Assembly: GCA_001689515.1 (NCBI GenBank)
Contig: LUJR01000042.1
Location: 66,159-130,158 of the forward strand
Source of the DNA: Bacteroidales bacterium M7
Lineage (GTDB): Bacteria; Bacteroidota; Bacteroidia; Bacteroidales; Muribaculaceae
Direction: 5' to 3'
DNA length: 64,000 nt
Both the position numbers and the translations under genes were made by a program. Position 1 is the stretch's first letter. The number at the start of each line of letters is the position of its first letter. Shown here one piece after another: positions 35,401-42,474 of the stretch. Under the pieces are notes generated by a model. That model did not search any database and had not been told where the DNA came from. It saw only the letters and a list, made by a program, of their open reading frames with translations.

Positions 35401-36111
35401 GAGAAACGCAAGAAAGGGGCTGAAGCCATGCAGCTCATAAAGGAGGCAAACCGGCTGCTTGACACCCTATCCGAGAAATTTCCGCAAGGCATCACCGTAC
35501 GCACCGCTACATATGCCGCAGGCTCGAGAGGAAACGACATAGCTATCCAGACAGGCGGCGAGGAAGTGATATTTCCGACACTCCGCCAGCAGACAGATGC
35601 CGACGGACAACCGAGGCTGGCATTGGCTGACTTCGTAGCCGAGGCTACAGACAGCACCCCCTATCCTGACCGCCTGACATTCTTCGCATGCACGGTAGGT
35701 CCAGAGATACAGGAGCGCATAGAATCGCGACGGGCATCAGGCGATGAGTTCTCGGCGATGCTGCATCAGTCCATAGCCGACCGACTCGCCGAAGCCGCCA
35801 CCGAAATGCTCCACCAGCGCATATCGGGTGGTCGCGGCATCCGTCCAGCCATCGGCTACCAGTCTATGCCTGACCAGTCTCTCATCTTTGAGGCTGACAA
35901 ACTGCTTGATTACGACTCATTAGGCATCACTTACACCGAAAATGGCGCACTCTACCCGCAAGCCACCACGACAGGATTTTTCATCATCCGCGATGATGCC
36001 TCCTACTTCATCGTAGGCGACATATCAGCCGAGCAGTTTGATGATTACACACGCCGTCGCGGCATCCCGGCAGAGCGCATGAGCCACTTCATAGCACCTC
36101 GCATCTGTTAA
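32425..36111 (+). CDS. metH: Cobalamin-dependent methionine synthase
   Basis: MetH moves a methyl group from methyltetrahydrofolate through cobalamin to homocysteine. The 1228 residues contain all four modules. The homocysteine/zinc domain has DGAMGTM, then zinc cysteines in GLNCG (about 259) and GGCCGT (about 319-320). The pterin domain has ERCNVAGSRKF and IDVNVDDAMLD. The B12 domain has DVHDIGKNIV, with axial His772. The C-terminal reactivation domain has RPAIGYQSMPDQ. The frame is open from 32341, but that extension covers the terminator and promoter, so ATG 32425 is chosen. It is monocistronic. Confidence 0.97.
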   Translation: MATTDNLQDIRQMHYDGNSALLAEAVAHRVLVLDGAMGTMIQSYGLTEADFRGEEFASHLCNLAGCNDVLSVTAPAVIRDIHKAYLDAGADIICANTFSSNSLSLAEYGLEEHVEAINRAAVKVAREAVDEFCTSHPGAVRWVAASIGPTNKSLSMAASLGDADPLTWDTLTEAYRQQTAALIDAGVDALLFETCFDTLNVKAAIYAATQSMKAIGRRVPIMISATLTENGRTLAGQTLMAFVASVAHAQPLSIGLNCGFGADQLIPYIKQLDSIPCAVSFYPNAGLPNESGGYDETPEKMADAIRPLLDAHLLNIVGGCCGTTPAHIRALATLAADAAPRPIPTPDNHMRLAGLELTDIPATSGDFVKIGERCNVAGSRKFLRLVKEGKLDEAIDIARSQVNAGAAVIDVNVDDAMLDAPAEMARFLELLASDSVTSTVPVMIDSSNWAAIAEGMKHLRGRGIVNSISLKEGEETFLLRAREIRDMGCAVVVMAMDETGQADTYERKMEVVRRQYGLLVNKAGLRPCDIIFDPNVLAVATGIEAHDDFGRAFIEASKSIKAEMPGVHVSGGISNLSFSFRGNNTVREAMHTRFITLAEGLDMGIVNPSAMKKSEDFDPQLIEVVDHVLLNDSSDAVDRLVDLAGEILAAIKPEAAKPSPTPSTTKSASERIAEMIVRGRHEGIETLLQSEIDTGKSAMEIVDGSLMSGMNEVGSLFADGRIFLPQVVKSAGAMKEAVKWLTPYIEQASASGDATQPDAPRVVLATVKGDVHDIGKNIVAIILRCNGFKVDDLGVMVPAETILAHARDFKADMIGLSGLITPSLHEMQEFAALMEREGLRIPLFVGGAATSAIHTAVRIAPGYSGQVFHTVDAAQLPGVARQWLNPATRQEAIRQLQARQEKLRHDHDAPSSPLLSFKQADALRHPTPTDGSLSSPLPVGTETRHVPISEVRGYINWRAFLIAWGLDASLASMTDIKGCDHCRAQWLASLPEEKRKKGAEAMQLIKEANRLLDTLSEKFPQGITVRTATYAAGSRGNDIAIQTGGEEVIFPTLRQQTDADGQPRLALADFVAEATDSTPYPDRLTFFACTVGPEIQERIESRRASGDEFSAMLHQSIADRLAEAATEMLHQRISGGRGIRPAIGYQSMPDQSLIFEADKLLDYDSLGITYTENGALYPQATTTGFFIIRDDASYFIVGDISAEQFDDYTRRRGIPAERMSHFIAPRIC

Positions 36112-36137
36112 AATGTGATAATTTTTGGCGCAAAGTA

Positions 36138-36168
36138 TTGCATCATTCCCCAAAACTCCTTACCTTTG
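36138..36168 (+). promoter_or_regulatory. Promoter of the tRNA-Pro gene
   Basis: TTG at 36138-36140, a 20-nt spacer and TACCTTTG at 36161-36168 form a full Bacteroidetes promoter about 20 bp before the tRNA. Confidence 0.8.
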
Positions 36169-36189
36169 CATCGCTTTTGAAAATCAAAT

Positions 36190-36266
36190 CGGGGTGTAGC
36201 TCAGTTGGTTAGAGTACGCGTCTGGGGGGCGTGAGGTCGCTAGTTCGAGTCTAGTCACCCCGACCA
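36190..36266 (+). tRNA. tRNA-Pro (anticodon GGG), CCA encoded
   Basis: The cloverleaf folds completely: acceptor CGGGGTG/CACCCCG, D stem GCTC/GAGT, anticodon stem CGCGT/GCGTG with loop CTGGGGG (anticodon GGG), T arm GCTAG-TTCGAGT-CTAGT. A CCA follows the discriminator A. The anticodon stem uses two G-U pairs. GGG reads CCC and CCU proline codons. It is a single-gene unit with its own promoter and terminator. Confidence 0.95.
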
Positions 36267-36280
36267 ACAACAAAAGCCTG

Positions 36281-36318
36281 AAGATGATGAAGCCATCCGC
36301 TTCATCATCTTTTTTTTA
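36281..36318 (+). terminator. Rho-independent terminator of the tRNA-Pro gene
   Basis: A perfect 13-bp stem (AAGATGATGAAGC and its complement) with a 5-nt loop is followed by a run of seven or more T residues. Confidence 0.92.
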
Positions 36319-36331
36319 TTTATATTCAAAC

Positions 36332-36388
36332 ATGTGCACACTTTTGTGTACACATATTTGTTATATTACAAAGAAACCGTTATATTTG
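36332..36388 (+). promoter_or_regulatory. Toxin-antitoxin promoter with overlapping operator
   Basis: TTG (36358-36360), a 20-nt spacer and TATATTTG (36381-36388) form a promoter. Just upstream is the dyad ATGTGCACAC-TTTT-GTGTACACAT (36332-36355) with one mismatch between arms. Its position next to -33 suits autorepression by the antitoxin or the toxin-antitoxin complex (inference). Confidence 0.7.
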
Positions 36389-36415
36389 CGAAAACGTCAG
36401 AAACACATAAGCACC

Positions 36416-36667
36416 ATGTACACACTCACAGTCAGAGATTTCCGCAGTAATATGGCATCATCATTTGACAAGGTTGATGCCGGTGAACGCGTCCTTATCC
36501 GCCGCAAGCGCCAGACCTACGCCCTCATCCCCGTCAACGATGACGACCTCACCATCACGCCCGAACTGCAAAGCCGCATTAATGAAGCTCGCCAGAACTA
36601 CAATAGTGGGAATTGCACAACATGCCATACAGCAGAGGAACTAAATGACCTCTTAAATTCTTTGTAA
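36416..36667 (+). CDS. Type II antitoxin, Phd/YefM family
   Basis: The 83-residue protein begins MYTLTVRDFRSNMASSFDKV, typical of the Phd/YefM DNA-binding fold. ERVLIRRKRQTYALIPV follows, and then a variable acidic C-terminal segment that would wrap the toxin. It neutralises the adjacent YoeB-type toxin and probably represses its own promoter. The open frame reaches 36284, but the promoter and operator lie in that extension, so ATG 36416 is used. Its TAA overlaps the toxin ATG by one base (TAATG). Confidence 0.88.
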   Translation: MYTLTVRDFRSNMASSFDKVDAGERVLIRRKRQTYALIPVNDDDLTITPELQSRINEARQNYNSGNCTTCHTAEELNDLLNSL

Positions 36668-36942
36668 TGCGCTATTCTATCTCTTTTGACCCCAAGGTGT
36701 TGAAAACCATGGGTAAGTGGAAGAAGTCAAATCCGCTGGTTTTCAAGAAACTGACCAATATACTCCAAGATATTACCCAACATCCACGTACCGGCATTGG
36801 GCATCCCGAACCCCTCAAAGGAGGCAACGATGTGACATACTCACGCAGATTGACTGCCCATGACCGTGTCATCTATGACATATATGACGACACCGTGTGC
36901 GTCATGATCATTGAGGTCGAGGGGCATTATGACGACAAGTAG
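36667..36942 (+). CDS. yoeB: Type II toxin, YoeB/Txe family mRNA interferase
   Basis: The 91-residue protein matches YoeB, which cleaves mRNA in the ribosomal A site. Visible family features are KWKKSNPLVFKKLTNILQDI, HPRTGIGHPEPLKG with the catalytic-region glutamate, YSRRLTAHDRVIYDI, and the C-terminal histidine-tyrosine (EGHYDDK). Length and order behind the antitoxin are normal. All family residues that I know of are present, so the toxin looks intact. It converges on the formate/nitrite channel gene, 9 bp away. Confidence 0.92.
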   Translation: MRYSISFDPKVLKTMGKWKKSNPLVFKKLTNILQDITQHPRTGIGHPEPLKGGNDVTYSRRLTAHDRVIYDIYDDTVCVMIIEVEGHYDDK

Positions 36943-36951
36943 GCGTCTTTA

Positions 36952-37716
36952 TCAGCTGTCAGAACGATAGAGCCATGCATAGAGACAGCCCACAAAGAGC
37001 GAGCCGCCTACGATATTGCCGAGAGTGACGGGGAGAAGATTGCACACCAGACCGCTCCAATCCCACGAGCCAGACACATACATACCTGCTGGGATGAAGA
37101 ACATGTTGGCAACAGAGTGCTCCAGACCCAATATAACAAATGCAGCAACAGGGATCCAGCAGCCCACAGCCTTACCCACAATACCATCGGAGGTCAGAGC
37201 AAGCCATATGGCAAGGCAGACGAGCCAGTTACACCCTATGCCACGCCAAAAGGCGGTCATTGGCGACAAGGACATCTTCACGTCCGCCAGCTTTATTATC
37301 ACAGCCGAGAAGGGGTCGGCATCAAGCAGACCGCTTCCCATCACCATCAGACCTACAACCAACAAAGCCCCCACAAAATTTCCAGCCCATACCACGGCAA
37401 GATTCTTAGCGACCTGACCGATAGACAGTCTGCCTTTGAGAGCCCCCGGCATAAGCACGGCACAATTACCAGTGAACAGCTCCGCCCCAAACACCACCGT
37501 AAGCAACAGTCCGATAGGGAACGTCAGACCCGAAATCACCTTCTGAGCCGAAGGATTATCGGCAAAACCAGCCGAGGCGACAATTGACAAAATGCCGCCC
37601 AAAGCTATAAACGCACCTGCCATGACTGTGCGGACAAATTTCTCCACGGGCGTATAAGCGACTTTAATCGAGCCAACCCCGACAAGGTCACATATGATCT
37701 GCTGCTGTGATTTCAT
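36952..37716 (-). CDS. Formate/nitrite transporter (FNT) family channel
   Basis: The 254-residue protein has six helices, as in FocA/NirC pentameric channels for formate, nitrite or hydrosulfide. The N-terminal half carries the FGAELFTGN segment. The C-terminal half has CNWLVCLAIW and the GLEHSVANMFFIP signature with the central histidine. Substrate cannot be decided from sequence; formate is plausible for a fermentative gut anaerobe. It stands alone, with a -7 box at 37736-37743 and a short leader. Confidence 0.92.
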   Translation of the reverse strand: MKSQQQIICDLVGVGSIKVAYTPVEKFVRTVMAGAFIALGGILSIVASAGFADNPSAQKVISGLTFPIGLLLTVVFGAELFTGNCAVLMPGALKGRLSIGQVAKNLAVVWAGNFVGALLVVGLMVMGSGLLDADPFSAVIIKLADVKMSLSPMTAFWRGIGCNWLVCLAIWLALTSDGIVGKAVGCWIPVAAFVILGLEHSVANMFFIPAGMYVSGSWDWSGLVCNLLPVTLGNIVGGSLFVGCLYAWLYRSDS

Positions 37717-37735
37717 AATGACTGGAATTTGCCAG

Positions 37736-37743
37736 CAAAGTTA
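37736..37743 (-). promoter_or_regulatory. -7 box of the FNT channel gene
   Basis: The minus strand reads TAACTTTG, 19 nt before ATG 37716. It is divergent from the radA box 21 bp away. Confidence 0.6.
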
Positions 37744-37764
37744 CATCTTTTCCCACATATTCGC

Positions 37765-37772
37765 TATCTTTG
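37765..37772 (+). promoter_or_regulatory. -7 box upstream of radA
   Basis: TATCTTTG lies inside TTCGCTATCTTTGTA (37761-37775). The identical 15-mer is found before priA at 51229-51243. The implied radA leader is about 190 nt and contains a palindrome doublet. Confidence 0.55.
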
Positions 37773-37814
37773 TAACAGGCATTAATCTCATCACAAATTA
37801 ACGCCACAATTTTT

Positions 37815-37904
37815 GTAGGGACATGCCATGGCATGTCTGAATATGCTGCCTGGTATTGGATTAACCGAACGGAATATCGGCTAACATGCCATGGCATGTC
37901 CCTA
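37815..37904. repeat. Palindrome doublet, core type A, in the radA leader
   Basis: Both copies have the perfectly symmetric centre CCATGG (37815-37838 and 37881-37904). The inner GC ends are lost and the right end reads CCCTAA. The doublet lies between the -7 box and the radA start codon. Confidence 0.88.
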
Positions 37905-37970
37905 AGGTTTCCGGCATCAATTTCAGGAGCCATATTCTCTCCTGTCCTGATGAAGTCATCATAAGAAGCT

Positions 37971-39335
37971 ATGGCAAAGAAAATCAAGACTGCATGGTTT
38001 TGCACCGAGTGCGGTGCCGAATCGCCTAAATGGGAAGGACGGTGCTCCCAGTGCGGCGAATGGAACACCATGGTCGAGGAACGCGTCACGCCCACCTCAT
38101 CCAAGGCTCCGTTAGCTTCCCGCGAGCTCAAAAGCCGCCCCGTCAAAGTCTCCGACATCCCACGCAGCGATGAGGAGCGCATACATATGCCCTCCGACGA
38201 GCTTAACCGTGTGCTCGGAGGCGGACTTGTGACCGGTTCCATGGTGCTGATAGGAGGCGAACCAGGCATCGGCAAGTCCACCCTCGTGTTGCAGAACGTG
38301 CTCTCCATCAAGAGCCGCCGCATCCTTTACGTCTCCGGCGAGGAAAGCGCAGCCCAGCTCAAAATGCGCGCCGAACGCCTCGGACGTCTAAGCGAAAACT
38401 GTTACATCGTGTGTGAGACCTCTCTGGAAACCATCATGGACCACATCGACCATGTGAAGCCCCAGCTCCTCGTGGTCGACTCCATCCAGACCATAGCATC
38501 CGACACCATAGAGTCATCGGCTGGAAGTGTCAGTCAGGTGCGCGAATGCGCCGCCCGGCTGCTCCGCTACGCCAAGACATCGGGAGTGCCTGTGCTCCTC
38601 ATCGGACACATCACCAAGGAGGGTAGCATCGCCGGACCGAAAGTGCTTGAGCACATAGTGGATGTGGTGCTACACTTCGAAGGCGACAAACACTACATGT
38701 ACCGCATACTCCGAAGCATCAAAAACCGCTTCGGCAGCACATCGGAGTTAGGCATCTACGAGATGTGCCAGCGCGGTCTGCGCGAAGTCGCCAACCCCTC
38801 GGAAATGCTACTGAGCCGCTCGGAAGAAGAGCTTTCGGGAGTAGCCATCGGCGTGACGCTCGACGGCATCCGCCCATTCATGATCGAAGTACAGGCTCTG
38901 GTTTCCACAGCCGCCTACGGCACACCGCAAAGAGCCGTGACAGGATTCGATTCCAAGCGCATGAACATGCTCCTTGCCGTGCTTGAAAAACGTGCCGGCT
39001 TCCACCTCGCGTCCAAAGACGTGTTTCTCAATATCGCCGGAGGTATCAAAGTCAACGACCCGGCTCTTGACCTTGCCGTGACAGCCGCCATAATGTCAAG
39101 CAACGTAGACCTTGCAGTACCGCGAGACATGTGCATGGCTGGGGAAATCGGGCTGTCCGGCGAGATTCGCCCCGTGACGCGAATAGAACAACGTATCCTT
39201 GAAGCCGAAAAGCTCGGTATGTCCACCATCCTGATTCCTCGCGGCAATCTCAAAGGGATGGACACTTCCAAGATGAAGATACGCTGCATCGAAGTGTCTA
39301 AAGTGGAAGAAGCATTCAAAGCACTTTTCACCTGA
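37971..39335 (+). CDS. radA: DNA repair protein RadA/Sms
   Basis: RadA is a RecA-like, DnaB-type helicase that processes recombination intermediates. The 454 residues show a C4 zinc finger (Cys11, Cys14, Cys25, Cys28), Walker A GGEPGIGKST near 95-104, the RadA-specific KNRFG motif near residue 250, and a Lon-like C-terminal domain. Length is normal. ATG 37971 starts directly at the zinc-finger segment. The downstream acyltransferase gene follows after 18 bp, so the two may be cotranscribed. Confidence 0.97.
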   Translation: MAKKIKTAWFCTECGAESPKWEGRCSQCGEWNTMVEERVTPTSSKAPLASRELKSRPVKVSDIPRSDEERIHMPSDELNRVLGGGLVTGSMVLIGGEPGIGKSTLVLQNVLSIKSRRILYVSGEESAAQLKMRAERLGRLSENCYIVCETSLETIMDHIDHVKPQLLVVDSIQTIASDTIESSAGSVSQVRECAARLLRYAKTSGVPVLLIGHITKEGSIAGPKVLEHIVDVVLHFEGDKHYMYRILRSIKNRFGSTSELGIYEMCQRGLREVANPSEMLLSRSEEELSGVAIGVTLDGIRPFMIEVQALVSTAAYGTPQRAVTGFDSKRMNMLLAVLEKRAGFHLASKDVFLNIAGGIKVNDPALDLAVTAAIMSSNVDLAVPRDMCMAGEIGLSGEIRPVTRIEQRILEAEKLGMSTILIPRGNLKGMDTSKMKIRCIEVSKVEEAFKALFT

Positions 39336-39353
39336 CGACCATCTCTTGCGCCG

Positions 39354-41522
39354 ATGACCCTTCCCCAACCGTTCAGACAGGCATCCATTGCAGTAACAGC
39401 CGCTATCGCCGTGACGATGGTGGTAGCGATGTATGCCGTAGTGAGCATCGGAGGGAGCTGGGATGCATCAGAGTCGTCAATCCTATTTGCAGAGAATATT
39501 CTCTCTATCGGCATAAATCTCCTCGGTCTGTGTATAGGATACTGCGGCATGCGGTTGTCATGGCGGTCTGTGATAATGCTGGCATTAGTGGCATTGTCAT
39601 ATGATGCGGTCAATTTCGCATTGGTCTCTGTTGCCGGCTCCCATTTAACAGGATGGGATACAGCTACGGACAGCCCTCACAACCTCCTGACCACGGCACT
39701 GACAATGCTATTCTTCCCGGTATCATCGATGCCGTATCGGTTGATGCACGGATATCTCTTTTTGCTGATACTGTCACCGCTCATCAACAGAGGGCTTGCA
39801 GCTCTTGACCGGCAGCAGATGAAAGCCCTTGTAATCATCCTGACAGCCTCGGTAATCCTGTGCGGATGGATGGCAGAGAACTATCTTGCGTGGTGGCACT
39901 GGAATCTATATTACCTTATATATCTATACGTTACCGGATATTATCTCAGCTCCACACACGTCCTTGACCGGCTTCCCTCACGCTGGCTGTTTATCGGCAG
40001 CGCAGTCTGTATCATAGTCCTCGGAGCGGCTATTTACATCCATGACTGGATGAGCGGACCGTGGACCTACTGGTTTTCGTCGGGACATGCCAACAACGCA
40101 TTCACCCTGACGGCTTCAGTGTTAATATTTGCATATGCCACACGACATCGGCGCGATTATAATGGTCCTCCGTGGCTCGCAACTGCCATACTCGGCACAT
40201 TTATGCTGATAACGGGTCCTGCCGCCACACGGCTGATGGACATCACCGAACTGTCTCTGAAAGCCAATCTGGCGACAGTGGTAGTAATATGCCTGTCCAC
40301 CACGGCTTTTGCCGCGATTATAGCATGGCTCATATACGAGCCGCTGTTACTGATTACAGACTTCATAGCCCGACGGCTTCCGGCATTACACGCGACAGCA
40401 CCCACAGCTACACTCACACCGATGCCTACTGTGGCTCGCTCATCATGCCGCAATTCCTCCATCGAGCTCGCACGCATTCTTGCCATGTCGATGATACTGG
40501 TCGAGCATCTGACATTCTCCAAGACCGCCACCGATTTTGCATTATACGACGCATGGGGCATAATCATATTCGGCATAAACTCATGTTGCGTGTCGGTGTA
40601 TGTCATGCTGCTGGGAGTCATGGGATTGCGACTTACATGGAAATCGGTCATCAACACATGGCTGACAGTCCTGTTATTCAACGTCCTGTCACTCGTGACA
40701 ATAGCTTTGCTCGGCAAGACTGCAGCCGAATACCACACTGTCACCGACCTCGTCAAATCCCTTGTATTCCCTATCGGAAGCAGCCACTACTGGTTTATCA
40801 AGGCATATCTGCTCCTGATCACACTTATCCCATTGGTCAACAAAGGTTTGTGCCGCTTCGACTTACGGTCATTGAGGCTTCTCGTCCTCATGCTTACGTG
40901 TGCAGGCATATACTGCGGCTGGCTGGGACAGAATCCGCTCCATGACATGTATAACTACTGGGGATTCGATTACTACGACTACATATACCCTGCTGATGTC
41001 ATGTTTTATTTCCTATGGCTCTATGTAATCGGATGGTGGATGGTACGGGAGCCGCGTCTCAGTACCCTTTCCCCATGGGCGCTTATTGGCGGGTTCCTAC
41101 TGTTTGCGACTATGCAAGGGATACTGCACCTCCCGTCAGTCGAAGAACCGGACGTGCAGATGTCACTTTTTTCACCTTATCAGCGGCAGGGGCTTCTGGT
41201 CAATCTGAGTGCATTTTTATTCGTATGTTTCTTCACTCGCTTCTCGTTTCACAATAAACTCATCAATCTGCTCGGAGCGGCATCTCTGGGTTGCTATCTG
41301 CTTCAAGACAGCAAACCCGGCTTCTTGATGTACACACTCGGGGCTCGGCTTTTTGACACGCAAGGTTTTTCTGCCCAATATTGGCGCTTTATAGCCGTCT
41401 ATTTCATAGCTGTATGGCTGCTGTCCGCCATAATTTTCCACTATAAACGCCGATGGATGCCTCGGCTTGTCGATAAAATCATATCAAGATTGCCTCAGAA
41501 ATGGAAGAAAGAGATATGGTAG
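39354..41522 (+). CDS. Membrane protein with two tandem acyltransferase-3 halves
   Basis: A 722-residue polytopic protein consists of two related halves joined by a Thr/Pro-rich linker near residues 345-365. The C-terminal half has the acyltransferase-3 R-x10-H motif (Arg374 to His385, RILAMSMILVEH) and SSHYWFIKAYLLLITLIPLV. The N-terminal half repeats the pattern (SSMPYRLMHGYLFLLILSPL, also CGMRLSW matching MGLRLTW of the second half) but lacks R-x10-H, so it is probably not catalytic. Acyltransferase-3 proteins O-acylate cell-surface sugars. A tandem fusion of this size is unusual. It follows radA and overlaps the next small gene by 7 nt. Confidence 0.8.
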   Translation: MTLPQPFRQASIAVTAAIAVTMVVAMYAVVSIGGSWDASESSILFAENILSIGINLLGLCIGYCGMRLSWRSVIMLALVALSYDAVNFALVSVAGSHLTGWDTATDSPHNLLTTALTMLFFPVSSMPYRLMHGYLFLLILSPLINRGLAALDRQQMKALVIILTASVILCGWMAENYLAWWHWNLYYLIYLYVTGYYLSSTHVLDRLPSRWLFIGSAVCIIVLGAAIYIHDWMSGPWTYWFSSGHANNAFTLTASVLIFAYATRHRRDYNGPPWLATAILGTFMLITGPAATRLMDITELSLKANLATVVVICLSTTAFAAIIAWLIYEPLLLITDFIARRLPALHATAPTATLTPMPTVARSSCRNSSIELARILAMSMILVEHLTFSKTATDFALYDAWGIIIFGINSCCVSVYVMLLGVMGLRLTWKSVINTWLTVLLFNVLSLVTIALLGKTAAEYHTVTDLVKSLVFPIGSSHYWFIKAYLLLITLIPLVNKGLCRFDLRSLRLLVLMLTCAGIYCGWLGQNPLHDMYNYWGFDYYDYIYPADVMFYFLWLYVIGWWMVREPRLSTLSPWALIGGFLLFATMQGILHLPSVEEPDVQMSLFSPYQRQGLLVNLSAFLFVCFFTRFSFHNKLINLLGAASLGCYLLQDSKPGFLMYTLGARLFDTQGFSAQYWRFIAVYFIAVWLLSAIIFHYKRRWMPRLVDKIISRLPQKWKKEIW

Positions 41523-41932
41523 ACCACCAAAATACAATCACGACAGACTACTTCAAAGTTCCCGTCAGCGCCATGGTGCGCCATCTTCTGGGGCGATGGC
41601 TGAAGATATGGGGCATAGCTCTGGCTGCGGTGCCTATCGTCTTCATAGCGGCATCCGTAGCCCTTCATGATATTCGTTGGGCACTGGTGGCACTTATGCT
41701 CGTCATGGTGCTGATACCATCTGTCATACTCATAATCTTCTACAGCCAAGCCCTTCGCCCCGAGACGGCTCGGGCGATAATCCCCCACCGCCTGGTCATA
41801 TGCCGCGGACAATGGGTCAGGATAGAATACCGTCCGGATCCCGAAAGGCGTGTCCCAGCTGACAAACTGATCCCATGGGACAGTATACGGTATCTGCGTG
41901 ACTGCGGAGCCTACTGGATGCTTATCTACTGA
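41516..41932 (+). CDS. Small membrane protein of unknown function
   Basis: I do not recognise this 138-residue protein. It has an N-terminal amphipathic segment, two adjacent membrane helices (about residues 30-50 and 56-78), and a cytoplasmic-looking C-terminal domain with a predicted beta strand pair (RLVICRGQWVRIEYRP) and PWDSIRYLRD. ATG 41516 is preferred over 41501 because the purine-rich GGAAGAAAGAG stands just before it. It overlaps the end of the double acyltransferase gene and is probably cotranslated with it. Confidence 0.6.
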   Translation: MVDHQNTITTDYFKVPVSAMVRHLLGRWLKIWGIALAAVPIVFIAASVALHDIRWALVALMLVMVLIPSVILIIFYSQALRPETARAIIPHRLVICRGQWVRIEYRPDPERRVPADKLIPWDSIRYLRDCGAYWMLIY

Positions 41933-42006
41933 TATTTTCGCATGGCGGCTGCTTGAGACGGGGCTAATTTTGTCGTGAATCCCACCACCAACCTTTTTTT
42001 CACGAC

Positions 42007-42474
42007 ATGTTGACCATCCCGTTTTTTGTATCCGACCTGTTTATCCCCGACCCTGACACATCCCTGCCAGCTATTATCCAGTTGTGTCTCATCGGTGCTG
42101 TGGAATACACATCTGTAGTGTTCTCAGCCCTCATTGACCTTTGGAGCGGCATGCGCAAAGCCAAGCGTATGGGCATCAAACGCACCTCCCACGGTCTGCG
42201 CCGCACTGTCAGCAAACTATCGTCTTATCTTGTACTGATGGCTATGCTTACCGGCATAGACATAGCCATAGTGCTCAGCTGTCTTTTTCTAAGCCACAAC
42301 GGCATGTCCGTCCCGCCGCCGTTCTTATGGCTCACATCTCTTGGAGCCGCAGGGCATATACTGATTGAAGCCATAAGCGTCCTTGAGAACCTCGAGCAAG
42401 GTCCCCGTCTGCGATCATTGGGCAAAAAGCTATGGTACTTCTATCGCAAAAACCGTCGGTCAGCTACTTTTTGA
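42007..42474 (+). CDS. Phage-holin-like membrane protein, isolated
   Basis: The 155-residue protein has three hydrophobic segments and resembles Bacteroidetes phage holins. The marker is SALIDLWSGMRKAKRMGIKR, then TSHGLRRTVSKLSSYLVLMA and a late acidic helix ending ISVLENLE. Holins of this family open the inner membrane during phage lysis, but homologues also occur outside prophages with unknown roles. No endolysin or other phage gene is nearby. Its 3' end overlaps dsbD, on the opposite strand, by 11 bp. Confidence 0.65.
   Translation: MLTIPFFVSDLFIPDPDTSLPAIIQLCLIGAVEYTSVVFSALIDLWSGMRKAKRMGIKRTSHGLRRTVSKLSSYLVLMAMLTGIDIAIVLSCLFLSHNGMSVPPPFLWLTSLGAAGHILIEAISVLENLEQGPRLRSLGKKLWYFYRKNRRSATF

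Noticed and set aside
42007..42474. Prophage
   Set aside because: Only a single holin-like gene; no structural, replication or integrase genes nearby.
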